Shown piece by piece: positions 23,875 to 36,642 of a stretch of DNA of 64,000 nucleotides. The notes below the pieces were generated by a model that saw only the letters and a program-made list of their open reading frames with translations, was not told the origin of the DNA and searched no databases. Each line of letters opens with the position of its first letter. Within the stretch, counting starts at the first letter, position 1. The position numbers and the translations under genes were made by a program. This DNA is from Cymbidium sinense (lineage: Eukaryota; Streptophyta; Magnoliopsida; Asparagales; Orchidaceae). The stretch lies in contig CM038215.1 in assembly GCA_021442155.1 (NCBI GenBank), positions 208,686,982-208,750,981 on the forward strand, written 5' to 3'.

Positions 23875-24716
23875 AAGCCATTGATCGGGAGCATCATGAG
23901 CTCACCTTTATGATTGATGAGTTGATATGATCCACCCTTGTAGGCCTTTTCTATGGAGAAAGGACCTTCTCAAGTAGGTTCAAACTTGCCTCCCATTTTA
24001 TGATGGGCTACAATTGGTCTCTTTATAACTATGATAATCTCTCCAACTCGAAAAGCTCTAGGTGAACCAACTTGTTATGACCTTGAACCATTTATGCTTT
24101 GTACAACTCGAGGTTTTGACATGCCCTCAAGCATCTCTCCTCCAAACCTTCGAGTTCTTCCAACTGTAGTTTAACATTCTACTCGATGGTGATTTTACTA
24201 CCCACAGCTATTCGTAGCGATAAGAGCTGAACCTCCAATGGTAGAACGGCTTTGGACCCATACATTAAGGAGAATGAGGTAGATTGTGTTGGAGTCTTAT
24301 AGGTAGTATGGTAAGCCCATAAAGCTTCAATTAATTTCTCATGCCACTATCACATATTATCATTAAGCAATTTCTTAAGTATTTGGATTGGAGTTTTGTT
24401 GAAGGTTTCTACTAAACCATTCGCTCATGGGTAGTAGATCGTAGAATACCTCCAATCTATATTATGTCTTTCGGGTAAAGTTGTTGATTTTGGTGCTCAT
24501 GAAGGTGGTACCATTGTCGGATATAATTCGACGGGGTACTCCAAAACTATAGATGATATGGTTCCTAAAGAATTGGAGCATGTGCTGAGCTTTGACTTCC
24601 CTGAGTGGAATCACCTCCGCCCACTTGGAGAAGTAGTCCGTAGATACTAGAATGAACCAGTGGCCCTTATATGAGAGAGGATAAACCGGACACACTATGT
24701 TGATGCACCAACACTC
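23875..24716 (-). pseudogene. E0 integrase, core and C-terminal part (broken)
   Basis: On the minus strand, 24715-24462 reads like the start of the integrase core: a stretch ending TDYFSKWAEVIPL, then FGVPRRIISDNGTTF, which holds the second catalytic Asp. Downstream, out of one frame and with stops, come segments resembling the family's 'EAL WAY T YKTP' region and a C-terminal GPF module (EPT-EGP, about 23,960-23,975). The first half of integrase is at 28147-28690. The two halves are separated by LTR-d, with the 5-bp duplication CACTC at both edges. Removing LTR-d and one copy of the duplication leaves the reading frame unbroken across the joint, so LTR-d entered when this frame was still readable. 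Confidence 0.75.
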
Positions 24717-27700
24717 TATTGACCTCATTTTTGAATGAGGTTAATAATATTCTAAAATCAGTAATTAGGATGTCCTACTCTCAAATAGGAATCTCCTAAT
24801 TCAATGATTAGGACACTATATTTAGTGACTTAGGGCATCATCTTTGGGTTTGATATAACCTATTTGGCTTAGGTGGAATCAACCCAATCATCCAATTTGG
24901 ATTAAACTAAAATAAATCCAATAAACCAAATTGAAATAAAATTAAAATAAATGAAAGAGTCCAAAATCAAATCAAAGTTAAATCTGATCAACTCACTTAA
25001 CATATGTTTGACTTAGGTGCATCCCACCTAGTCAAAGGTCTACCCACCAAGAATTTGACCAAATTAAATCATTTTGAATGTCTCAAATGATCAAATAAAC
25101 ATGTTTGATCATGAATCTAAAGAAGTTCAAATTCATTTAGGCCTTAATTGGGTTCATTAGACAACTTAGTCTAAATGAACCTAATTGGGTCCTATTAGGT
25201 TCAAACCCAAATCAAATTAAAATTAATTCAATTTGATAGCTCATAATTATTTATAAATGACAATCAAACACAATTCAACTCACCATTGGGTCTAATTTTG
25301 TCAAATTAGATATTTTACTTAAAGGAAACCCAAGCTTAACCCATTAACCCCACTTTGGGTCAAAATGGGTTCAAATTCAAATTTAATTAAAATTAAATGA
25401 AATCAACCACACCAAATTATCTCACACATGTGATCAAGCATGATTGGTGTCCAAACCCAATCCAATTGAGTCAAATTGGTCATTTGAACCCAATTAGAAC
25501 AAACGTAACTCATTTAGGCTAAATGGGTTAAAATGAAATGAAATTAAAAAATTATCAATCAAAATTAAATGAATTAATCAACTCAAAACTCAATCAATCA
25601 TCAATCAAAGATTATTAGACTTAAAATTATAAGATTAAAATAAAACCAAAATTTTGAATTCAAATACTTGGTTTGGATTCAATTTTTTAATCCAAGTCAA
25701 ATCCATTCAAACTTGACCTCACATCCACATTAAGTTTGTGATGGGAAGCCATACATTAGTCTAAGGACTATGGTGATGATGCCATAACTCCCCCAAAAAA
25801 GAAGAAGAATGAATTTCAAAATTCATTTAAAAAAAGAAGAAAACAAGTCTCACTTCCCCTGTAAAAACTAGCTTCATCCCACCTCTTGTCCATGAGAGAT
25901 TAGATGGTTGCCATCAATTGAAGGCCACCAAGCCAAAGCAAAAGGAGACTTTTCTTTCTACATGGGAAGAAGCCAAGGAGAAGAAGAGAAAAAGAAAAAA
26001 AAAGAAGGAAGATGAAGAAGAGATAGCTTGGGAAAAGCAAGAAAAGAGGCCAAATCTGATTTAACCTTCCATGTGAATAGCCAAGCTTGCTCACAAGTCC
26101 ATGGGGGATTGAATACACCCCTTGGCCAGTCTTTTTTCCACCGGTGGATGGATTCTAGACACCAAGAAACCAAAAAAATAGCTCTCAGCCAAATATGGAA
26201 AGAAGGGAGGGAGACCCTATTCCATCCCCCTTTTTCATTCCAAAATGTCCACTAAGGAAAGAGATGAAGAAGGGGACCCTTCCCCGAGTCTCTCACCACT
26301 GACATGCCGATGAACGGATGGAAACTGAGCCTCTCTAATGGTGAAATATAAAGGGGAGTCTCTTTCATCAAATTGAACATTCCAACATGTTTTAGAGGTT
26401 GAGTCGACCTCAAAGGAATCACCATCCCGACCCCTTACCATTGGTGAGCCAAAAAATGATCAATCCATAGGGAGGCAAGCCATCAAACTTCACCCACACC
26501 TTCTTCAAGTCGAAATGAAGCTAATGGAGTTGATCCCATCGCCGGTGATTTCCAGAATCAAGGTATGCTCCCTCACCACCTCCCTAGGACGTCAATTTTG
26601 GTTCTTTTCGAAAGGAATTTGATCCCCAAGTAGATCAAACTATATAGATAGGTTGTACATTGATCACTGACTGATTTAATCAAAATTGTGATATAAATCA
26701 CTGTCAATTAGGCAAAAAAGATGGACAATGTCCATCTCTCATCGATGAATGTAGAATTGAATTTCTGTCATTCGATCTTTCTATTAGGAATGGATGGTCT
26801 TGATTTAGGTAGACAGATCAATTTAAACCCCATAAGGAATCACAAAATCGATCAGGACTATACGATATTCGATCTGGTGATTGAGGATCATCCCGTGTGG
26901 CACCACTTTTCATGCGGATGCCATGCAGGATCCACATGGCCCACTCGCATTGTGCCACATGGCAGACGTGCCACATGTCAGCCCATGGTTACCAAACGAC
27001 TAAATCCCAAAGTAATTAAAAATTACAGACAATTTAATAATTCATAGATAAATAATATAAATCCAAAAAAATGTAAACTTGTGCTATGCAGATTCATCTT
27101 GATGAGAGGTATCCATAAAAATTAAAATCCCCAATTAATTTTGGATATTAAGGCCTTAATTTGGGTTTAATTATGATCAATTAAACCTTAATTAATCAAA
27201 AACCATTTATCTAATTGACATTAAACTTTAGGGAACTAAAATTGATGTTAAAACACACCTTAGAAAAAATTTTCTTGAATTATCGTAATATAATTTAAGA
27301 GAAATAAAATTTCAAATCCTAAACCTTAATTTTAATTAAATAAATTAATATAAAATGAATTAATTAATGAAAGTTAATTTAAAATATGCTTAGGTGGTGT
27401 TAGCTGATAGCCCTCTCTAAGTGAGTTGTTAATCCAAAAGAGTTAGGGATAGGTTAACTCCCTCAAGTGAGAGGAATGACTAATAATTCCAAAATATGAA
27501 ATTAGGTCGAGCATCTCACATGTGTTAGAAGAATTTGTAGACTAGATTCTAAAGCAACCTTTTCAAGTGTTTTTGTAGTATGGTGTTGCAATAATCTAAG
27601 TCATAGATTTTTAAGAAAATATCAACTCAAAATCTAAATTAAATTTTAAAATTTAAAGCCTAATTATAGGATAGTTGAAATGCCTACTAGTCTTCCTAGT

Positions 27701-28141
27701 ATCAATAGGCATTCCTACTCTTTCACATTTGGCCTCCAAAATAACTCTCTCCAATTTGAACTGCTCCTAATTAAAAATTTCAAAAATCAATCCCTTAAGA
27801 ACCAACATAGAAATCTTTAGGAATAATAACTTATTTCTTTAATCGAGAGTATTCTTAAGAAGAGACCCTTCTTAAGATGTAATTAACTATAGAGGCTTGC
27901 CTCGATAGAGAACCGTGAACCCAGTTTAAATAAACCTTGTTCTACATTTCATATAGTTCAGGGGAAATATCTAGCATACAAAAGACCCATTAGTCTTAGG
28001 AGTCTTTTATTTAATGATCGAATCTATTATAGGATAACATGTTTATCTTCTAAGATAATATATTTATTCCTTAATGATGCTTTTGATTATCCAAATAATA
28101 AATTCCCAAAACTCTATGTGGTGTCATAAATTTTCCCCACA
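24717..28141 (+). repeat. LTR-d: solo Tat LTR of about 3.4 kb inserted in E0 integrase
   Basis: It starts TATTGACCTCAT at 24717 and ends CCCCACA at 28141, flanked on both sides by CACTC (24712-24716 and 28142-28146), an exact 5-bp target-site duplication. Block C covers about 24,717-26,990, a short remnant of block B about 27,000-27,395, and the distal part of block A about 27,396-28,141. Compared with the 6.9-kb LTR of E1 it has lost most of block B and the first part of block A. No internal region is attached. Short open frames around 25,900-26,440 and 26,721-27,047 show no recognisable protein. Confidence 0.8.
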
Positions 28142-28146
28142 CACTC

Positions 28147-28690
28147 GAATGGCCATGAGGCCAAAGTTGGATGTAGAATGTTGGGTAGTTGGTGTAAAAC
28201 CACTCCATATACTTGGCATTGGTGGCAGCACTTTGCTACATCCATGCAATCCGTGATCATCGTCAGCCAATAATACCCAAGTCTTTTGATCTTGGCTTTC
28301 ATCTTGTGACCAGATTAATAAGCTCCGCATAATCTTGAGTGCACCTTGGTCATGATCTTATGAGCTTCATGTTTGTCTAAATAGGGTAACCACATATGAT
28401 CAAAATACTATTGACATAAGACACCATCCATGAGGGTGATGGAGAGTGCCTCTATCTTACTTGATGTGCTTGAGATTTCTCTTGAGGTAGTTTGCCTTTA
28501 CTCAGGTAATCCATGAAGGGTTGCCTCCAATCCAACTCCTCATCCTTTTCGGCAATAGCAATCTCCCCTTCAAGAGTGTATTTATTGACGAGTTCAATAT
28601 CAATAAGAGTTAGAACTTGCTTATTATGAACCTCTATTGATATAAACTCATCTTATGGACATACCAACTCTTAAGTGAGCTTAGCCAAGG
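28147..28690 (-). pseudogene. E0 integrase, N-terminal zinc-binding half (broken)
   Basis: Minus-strand reading gives the linker after the second RNase H and then the HHCC zinc-binding domain. The segment 28302-28114 has the pair of Cys as CCHQC within 'DCMDVAKCCHQCQVYG', followed by the approach to the catalytic core (ASWPFEC). The preceding His pair falls in the segment around 28,330-28,390 (…KVHS-L…AH-type), with frameshifts. Translation breaks at 28146 where LTR-d begins. Homologous stretches are in E1 (44,840-45,050) and E2 (63,720-63,950). Confidence 0.7.
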
Positions 28691-29060
28691 CATCAACTAT
28701 GACATTTTCTCCCTAGGGAATCTTATAGATTGTGATCTCTAGGATTTAGGTTAGTAACTCCATTGTATACCTATGGTAGTGATGGAGTTTAGGCTACAGG
28801 ACCTTATAGGACCCAATTATATGGTTGACAACAAGCTATGAATCCCTAAAGATATTTATACTTTTGATGTCTAATGATGGCTAACTCCAGACTAGTGATC
28901 AGATCCTCATATTTAGCTTCATTATTGGTGTAAGTCTTGGACAGATGATATGAAAATCTCATCATATCATAGTCTGGTCTGAAAAGGACTATCCCTGCCC
29001 CTGCCTTACTTAGGAGAGTGGATTGTATTTTTTGTCCTCTTTAATATGATGCCACACCAT
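28690..29060 (-). pseudogene. E0 second (archaeal-type) RNase H, broken
   Basis: The minus-strand segment contains remnants resembling 'RFSYHLSKTYTNNEAKYE' and 'LELAI', then a phrase like 'GDS LVV', which match the aRNH domain found only in Tat-lineage Ty3/gypsy elements, where it lies between the ordinary RNase H and integrase. Several stops and at least one frameshift are present. It sits directly after the RNase H-linked segment ending near 29010 (motif LPNEQIMNL). The assignment rests on order and similarity to the E1 and E2 copies. Confidence 0.6.
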
Positions 29061-29731
29061 CAAAGTACATCTCCCAATGGCCTGTGTTTGCATCCCTAAG
29101 TTCATGATTTGTTCATTGGGGAGATTATCACTGAGCATGGATTCTGTAGGAAATGGGTGAGCCATTAAGAAGTCCACGAGTGCTTGTCCTTTCACCGTAC
29201 GGAGGGGTACAAATGTTTAAACTGCAATAAAATCATGGACCACCATGATAACCATCCGAATAGTGTCGGGAGATACTGCAGTGGGTTGACTCTAAAAATC
29301 AAGTTCACTTTGTAAGAGAGTATATAGTGTCGTAGCTTCTGGGTTGCGAAGATCAAAGCTAAGCAATACTTCTCAATGGGAGGATAGTTTGCCTCAACAT
29401 GTATCATACGGTGGATGAGATAGTAAAGTGCATTATCTTTCTTCTCATCATTGGCTTGGGCCAACAAAGTGCCTAAAGAGTCATCTAATGAAGTAGTATA
29501 AAGTATAAGAGATTTGTCCGGGATATGGGCAGTTAGGATTAGCTACGTCATAAGATATTGCCTGATGCTTTTAAAATGCTATTAGCATTTGTCATCCCAC
29601 TTGAACTTGGTGTCTTTCCTGACTAGTGCTAAGAATGGTTGAAATCTACTTGATAGGTTGGGTATAAAGTATCTTAGATATGCCAACCTCCCTTAGATTG
29701 ATTTGAGTTGGGTTAGACTTTTAGGGGGTGG
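29010..29731 (-). pseudogene. E0 end of RT and RNase H (broken)
   Basis: Minus-strand reading from 29731: the RT thumb/connection region (a stretch like 'PPPKSLTQ', then 'YFIPNLS RFQPFL', about 29,725-29,610), then RNase H (29467-29192: LAQANDEKKDNALYYL, IEKYCLALIFATQKLRHY), then 29195-29010 with the conserved KGQALVDFL motif that leads to the second RNase H. Frameshifts separate these pieces. RT palm and fingers are missing, because E1's LTR begins at 29732 inside the RT thumb codons. Confidence 0.8.
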
Positions 29732-32700
29732 TGTTAACCTTACTTTTGGAGTAAGGAATCATCCTTCCCATCTTTGACTTAGGAATTTTCTAAGTGTTAT
29801 TATTTCCCTAGCCATAAGACACTTCTAATGATTAAGGTAACACTAAACCTAAGCCTAGTGACTTAGGGAGGCATACCCTAAGCTTAGGATATGCCTTAGG
29901 GCAAATAGGTTCTACCTATCCTATGGCCTAAACTAGGACCCATTCTTGTTCACTCGTCCAAAACCAATCTCATGCAAACATAACCAACCTCAACTGAATT
30001 TTGTTTCCTATCCAAGCTCTATGTCAAATTAACTAAGCCCCTAACCTAAGTTAATCCCACCATGATCCCATGATCCAAGCCAACTCAAATAAACTAAGTC
30101 CAGTTGATTTTCACAAAAGTACTCCAATCTTTCAATACTCTATTTTAAACCCTTCAAACTAATAGAATCAAATAAATCTAATCAAACCAAGTTAGCCCAT
30201 TTGACCTAAAAGGTCTAAATGAGCCAAAATCTAATCAAACCCAAATCAATTGCAATTAAGTCCATCAATCAACTCTAAATCCATCATTGAACTCTTCTCA
30301 ACACCTAATTCAATCCAATTCAACCTAGTCAAGCCATTTAGTCCAGTTGACCCAAAGTGACTTAAATGTCCAAATTGATTCAAACTTCAATCCAACTCAA
30401 ATTAGATTGAATCAGCCCATCCAATAACTCTATGATGATTGTTGATCATCTTTGATTGACCAATTACAATCAATTGGGTCAAACAAAACCAATTTGATCA
30501 TTCGATCCAAGTTGATCTAATTAGCCCATATGGACCAAAATGAACCAAATCTCATTATAACTTTAATTGATTGAAACAAATGCCTCTAATCATTAATAAA
30601 TTATTTATTGAACATGATCCAACCTCTAATTGAACCCAATTTGATCAAGCTAACCCAATTGTTAGCCTAAATTGACCTAAAGGATCAAATTGAATCAAAT
30701 CCTCCCCAAATCCAAATTAATTTAAATAAACACCTACAATCATTCTCAAATAATCAATTGAACCTAAATCAACTCTCCACCCAAGACAATTTGGCCAATT
30801 TGACAAAATTGGTCAACTTAGCCCATTTGACCCAAATGAACTCATAAGAGCCAAAATCAAATCCACTTTAAATTAAACCAAACCAATTACACTAATACCT
30901 TCCAAATGATCAAATGAACACACCCAAACCTTTGGTTTGACCCAATTTAATTAATTGATCAACCTAACCCAATTAAATCCCATTTGACCCATATGGATCA
31001 AATTGAGCCAAACTAGTCCAAACTAAGTCCAAAACCAACCAAACTTTGCATAAATAATCGCTGGGTCACCATGGGTTAGCTCAAGTGGACCCAACCCATG
31101 CTAAGCTCGATTTGGGTTAAAACTCTTGAACCAAGCCACCCAAATGAGACAAAAACCTCATTTGAAGGGGCTCACCCACTCCCCAAAGCCTTAACAACCA
31201 CCTTTAACCCTTCTTGGACAGTAGGACCACTGACCCAACCTGACCCAAGGCTGCTGGGTTTAGCCCTGGGTCATGAGAGGGTGAGTTCACCCAAGACACA
31301 TCATTGGTTCAATTGGAGGAGGAGGTACACCCTATGCCAACCCATGCCACTACCTCAGCCTATCAAGCTCCTCCACCTCAGCAGTCCACTACCATCTCTG
31401 GCCACCTACCCCGGCTGGATGACTGCCAAAGGCTAAGCCAATCTCAACCATTAGTTCACTTATGGAGGAGAGTATACTCCACCCCATCCATTCAAACTAT
31501 ACACAATGCTTCCTAAGAGTATTTCAGGTAGTCTTAGAGCTTTCCCTGATCCCCTAGTGCTCTCCATCACTAGCGACCATCTACTGATCGAAATTGAGAG
31601 TCCCGTCTGTCCAACCTCACATAAGCTCCACCAAACTCAAATTAACTCTTCCCACACCTTTCTCTCACTCCGGTGAGTCAAAATGAATCGATCCATGATT
31701 GATTTGATTACCAGAAGGCACTCCAAAACCAACTTCAGTTAGCTTAGCGATGACGCTTGGTCCACAAATGTATCGGAGGGGAGATAGCTTAAGTTCTTCT
31801 CAACATGGTTTTGTCACTTCAAGATGAAGCTACATCATTTGATGAACCGCCAGTGTCTAGCTTCGAGGTAAAAATCTAGCAAACTGTAGAAAATTCCCAA
31901 GTGTCGGGCTTTTTTAAAGAAAATTATGATTCCATGTGATTTCCCCTATAGGATCTCTTTAGATCTTCTCCCTGCACATTTTGGAGTGAATCTCGATGTC
32001 TTATAAGCTCCAGTGAGCTTGGATCAAATGACAGAAGGTGGACATTGTCCATCTTTTGACGCTCAAGGGATGATAAATTGTCGGTCGTCCATTCCGCTTG
32101 ATTAGATTGGACGGTCATGATTTAATCCATTAGATATTTTGATTTAATCCATTAAGAACCATAAGTTTAATCTCCTCCGTCCGATCTAAGATCGGAAGAT
32201 GAGATAGCGCATCTCGTTGATTGGTCATGCGTGGATGTTTTAAATAACCTATCCCGTAGTGCTACATGGAAAGCATTTCCACATCAGCTTTTGCATCGCG
32301 CCAATGGTTTAAATGATTAATTAGTCAAAAATTTAAAATTCATAACTAATTGTAGGCAAATCTAAAAATTATAAGTAAACCCATTTTGGAAAGAGTAAAT
32401 AAAGGAGAATTTAATAAAAATAAAATCCTTGGTGTTTAATTAATGTATAATATTTAATTAGTTTTTGAGGTTTAAGTGAATTACTCTAATTAAGTCTTAA
32501 TTACTTGGCCAATTGATCTCAACTTTGATAGGTTGATCCCATGGGATGTCCTGTGCTCTCATAATTTTCTTGGGATTTATTAGCCATGTAATTTAGAGAA
32601 TTTAAAATTCTAATCTTAATCACCCTCCTTAATTAATTTTATGATTATTAAAATTTCTAAATTATAAAAATTAAATGGTTAATTATAATTAATCACTGTT

Positions 32701-35700
32701 AATAGTAGGATGATGAGGGAAAAAAATTAGTGCCTCTTTCCTAATCATTTTCTAAATATATTTCTTTAGGAGGCTTAATTAATTCATGGCTTAATTAAGG
32801 ATTAATTTGGCAATTAATGATAAAGTACAAATTAAATTAAATTGATAATTATTTCAAATGATTCAAATTGAATTCATGGGTTCCCCTTTATGTGTTCAAT
32901 AACATAAAGAGCCTTAAGGAACTTATGGTTAACCCATGGGTGTGGAAAAATCATATAAATACTTAATTTAGATTCTTCATTAATCTAATTAATTTTTAAT
33001 CATGAGCCTAATTGCATTAGGTCCCTTTAGGAGCATTGTAAATTTTAATTTTTCATGAGCATATAGGGAAATTAAATTAATTGCTTAATGATTTGAACTT
33101 AATCAACCCATAAAATTTACTTAATTACTTCTCTTTAAATATATTAAATCACTAACATAGGATGGGATAAAACAACAAATTTCATTTCTTCTCTTTAGAG
33201 TTTAATAATTCAAACCCAAAATCAAATTTCATAAGAAGCTTGGTTAATCTTAAATGATTTTAATTCACTTGATTGTCCTTAAGAATTAATGTGATTGAAT
33301 GCATTATGTGGCAATGTTTAATCATTCCTTTTCAATCATTATAAATTTGTATGCCACTTGTATCATGTATTCACGTTTTCGATTAAAAGAATCAAATGAA
33401 TATGGTTATATATGTATAAGTTGCATGTGTTGAACTAATCTCATTATATGGTGTGGCTAGCATCACTAATAAATTTAAAATTATTTTCAAATTTATAAAC
33501 TAATGATGAAAATTTAAAGTGATGTTGGTTATGAATATTCTATGTGATTTGCATTTTCTTATAGTTTAAACATGTTAAAAGATTATTCTATTTCCATTAT
33601 TCATGTTTAGATGTGTTTGAATGTTAGTAAGTATATAGTCTGGACATCCTGAGAATATGAAGCTTTAAGTAGCCCCAAGGAGGTCTTAGATTACCTCACT
33701 TCCCTAGTTTAACAATAGCACATACTTACTTAATTTCATTCATATGTGTATATATGCTAGAATTTGGATAAAGCTTTACTTTACATGGGTAAATGATTTG
33801 CGAATATACAATCTTTTGCATGTTTTTCATTCTTATATTTGTGTATACATTTATATGTATTTAGGATAGCAAGTATATAGTTTGGACATCCCACGAACAT
33901 GAAACTTTAAGTAGGCCCAAGGAGGTCTTAACCTCACTTCCCTGATTTAGCAACGACATGTACTTGCTTAAATCTCTAATACATGTGTATGTATACTTAG
34001 CTAAGGAATGGAATATCTTTTTTTTACCAAAAATATATGCATTAACAATCATTCAAGTGTGCCAAAAATCCACATATGTACATTGCATGTATAGGTATGT
34101 TAAGTTCAATATCATATGCATGCTATTAATGGTGAAGAGGAATGATGTAATATTATCCATGTGATAGTAACTCAATTTCATTAATCTTAAGATGCCTTTC
34201 ATGTTCGAATAGGATTCTTTAAGATTAACCCAAATTTTAGATTAATAAAATGTTTAATGATTCATTCACTAAAAGAAACCAAATCATAACAACATGCCTT
34301 CAGAAAATAACTTAGGGTAGGGATGAAGGAGGTCAAACCTCTTTTCTCTCTTTATAATAATTAGATGTTAAGTACATATTGAATGAAACCAAAAAAAATA
34401 CAAATTAAAATCCACCAATCCTTTTAATAACTTGAAGTGAAACCTCTCTTCATGTGTAACTTGAACATTACTAACCTTAGACGATTATAATCCTAAAGTT
34501 TAGTTAAGACATACCAGATCCAACCTTAGCACACACATTAGAATACTAAGTCACCAATTCTAGCTTTAAGTTAGGTCAGTGTTTGTTGTGATGTTATGTT
34601 TTATTTTGTGATGTAATGTTTTAGACTAGATGTTAAGGTTACTTATGTGTAGATTGGATGTTAGGTCATTGTTAGCCTGATGATATTTTCTGTAGAGGAT
34701 TATGCCAAAGGGGCTGCTGAAATGATAAATAAATATAAATACTTTTGTTTGCAGGTTGCTTATGCCCCTTTGCATAATCCACATTATGACAGGTGGGCTT
34801 GGTTACCCATGTACAGGGTGATAAGTCCAAATTTATAGAATATAATTACTTGTTTGTATGTATGTTTAGCTAAGATATATTTTGTACGTGTAGTTAGACT
34901 TTATTTTCTATATACATGTAATTTTGCAAATAGGATTAGGATTAGTGTTATGGGGTTTAAGATGAGTAGTGGCTAGAAGGCAAAGACCTAGGAGACCATG
35001 TGAAGCCTGGAGCAAAACCATATCAAAAGAAAGGAAGAAAGATGAAGAATGAAGACCCCCATAACATTTATTCCATTCTAATTGTAAAATTCTTTTGTAA
35101 TCTAGGTTGTATAAGAGTAAAGCTCAGCTATCCAACTTCCTTTATTTTTTTGGCCACATTGGCCTTTTATTCTTTTACAAAAATTTATAAATGTTTGATT
35201 GTCATGTTTAGCTTGTGTAATAGAAATGACATGTTTTTCATAGGTCTCATCAAGTTTGATGATTGAATGTGTGGCCTGGATGCTATAGGCTCTTTAGGAT
35301 AAAATTAATTTCTCTACCCCCATTAAATAACTCATAACTAAATTTTAAATATAACTCATAATCACACTTTAAAGCCTAGGTTATAATCAAGATAATTAAA
35401 AGATTTAGTAACCCCTTAGCTGAATGACGTGTGTGAAAAAAATCATGCATATTATCTTATTTCGCTCTTGAATAGGGAGGGTCTCCATTCTTGCATGATA
35501 AGGGAATGCTTGACCTGTGAGGACATCCCATGTAGTGGAGAACACCTTCTCCCACTGATTTAATCCATTACCTTATTTCTTCATGCATATAGGCATAATT
35601 GTCCCAAGCCTTTGTCCAAATCAATGTGTCAAAATGATATAAAGAAATGTAAAATTTTGTTTAGTCTAAGTCATCTCTTCATGCTAGTCATAATCTAGTC

Positions 35701-36614
35701 TCTTAGGGAGTGAGTTTAGGACTCTAGTCTCCTTTCTATTTAAATAATAGCCTAGCTATCTTGCATTTACATAAGATTGGCCTACATGGTTTTGAAGTGT
35801 AGGAGGTATTAGCTGGCGGCCACTTCAGGCGGTTGTAAGTCCAGAAGAGTCAGGATGGGTTTATCCTCTATCCTCTCTTATGGAGGTAAACCATTATGTC
35901 CCATATTTCTAATTAGATTTAGGTCATGCTTTTATCTTATGATAAACCATTCTAGATTTAGGATCCAAGGCTACTTATTTCCTTGGGCCTATGTGTATAA
36001 GTCATCGCCTCTTAGGAATTACCATAATCTTGTGTTGATGAACTATAAGCCGTAGCATTCTAATAATATTTCAAATTAAACTAAAATAAATCCTCTCTTT
36101 CAAATATATAAAGCTTCACTATAGAATATATTGTAGTACTCACTGGGCTTCTTAGTATCATGAGTCCTCCCTACTTGTCTTCCTTTGGAATCAAAAAATA
36201 AGTCCTTCGAATTGAATTTTCCCACTTTATTTTCCAAAAAATACCTAATCATTTGATAGTCTAACCTTGAAATTTTTGGGGATATTTATTGACTTATTTA
36301 ATCAAGAGTGTTCTTGAAAAATTTCATTTCCTAGGATGTGATTAACTATGAAAGCTTGCTTCCATAAGAAACTAAAGAACCCACCATAAAATAAACCCTA
36401 TTTTACTTTTCTATGTAAAGTAGGGGAAAGATCTCTGGTATATACGAAGACCCATCTGCATTAGGTGCCCTTATTAAGTGATTAGGTTTATTATAATGTG
36501 ATGTATCCATCTTTTGAGATGGTACATCATACCTTAATGTCATACCTAATCATTCTAATAAGTACCCCCTAAGATCTATGTGGTGTCCCAACAACTCTAA
36601 ATTAAAATACCATA
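29732..36614 (+). repeat. E1 5' LTR (about 6.9 kb, blocks C-B-A)
   Basis: It starts TGTTAACCTTAC at 29732 and ends at about 36614 (AATACCATA), followed within 10 bases by the primer-binding site. Block C is 29,732 to about 32,250, block B about 32,250-34,345, and block A about 34,560-36,614. Block-by-block matches are LTR-b (reverse) for C and B, and 1-1803 and 11466-13505 (reverse) for A. The terminal hairpin is CCTTAC/GTAAGG (29738-29756). A short open frame at 31098-31436 has a counterpart in LTR-b; see findings. No promoter could be fixed by eye. Confidence 0.75.
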
Positions 36615-36617
36615 GAT

Positions 36618-36642
36618 TTTTCAAGTGACTCCATTAGGGAGA
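36618..36642 (+). promoter_or_regulatory. E1 primer-binding site
   Basis: The stretch AAGTGACTCCATTAGGGAG (36623-36641) lies just after the LTR end. It resembles the primer-binding sites of Ogre/Tat elements (core GGCGACTCCACTGGGGA, usually ascribed to tRNA-Arg) with several substitutions. E2 has the equivalent at 53801-53820. Its position, a few bases downstream of the LTR end, supports the LTR boundary. Confidence 0.55.

Larger units (their letters stand above)
6941..29731 (-). mobile_element. E0: degenerate Tat-lineage Ty3/gypsy retrotransposon, minus strand, 3' two-thirds only
   Basis: Read on the minus strand, E0 contains the end of RT, RNase H, archaeal-type RNase H, integrase, a 3' untranslated tail with repeats, and a 3' LTR. 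Its gag, protease and RT palm are not in the window, because E1 is inserted at 29731/29732 and the rest of E0 should lie beyond E1 and E2. Two further LTRs are inserted inside it: LTR-d in integrase and LTR-c in its 3' LTR. This nesting makes E0 the oldest of the three internal-region copies. Many stops and frameshifts make it non-coding today. Confidence 0.75.

Noticed and set aside
25900..27047. Several open frames of 68-108 aa in LTR-d
   Set aside because: No conserved counterpart in the other LTRs and no domain. One is dominated by Phe/Leu/Ser from a pyrimidine-rich strand and looks like a false membrane protein.
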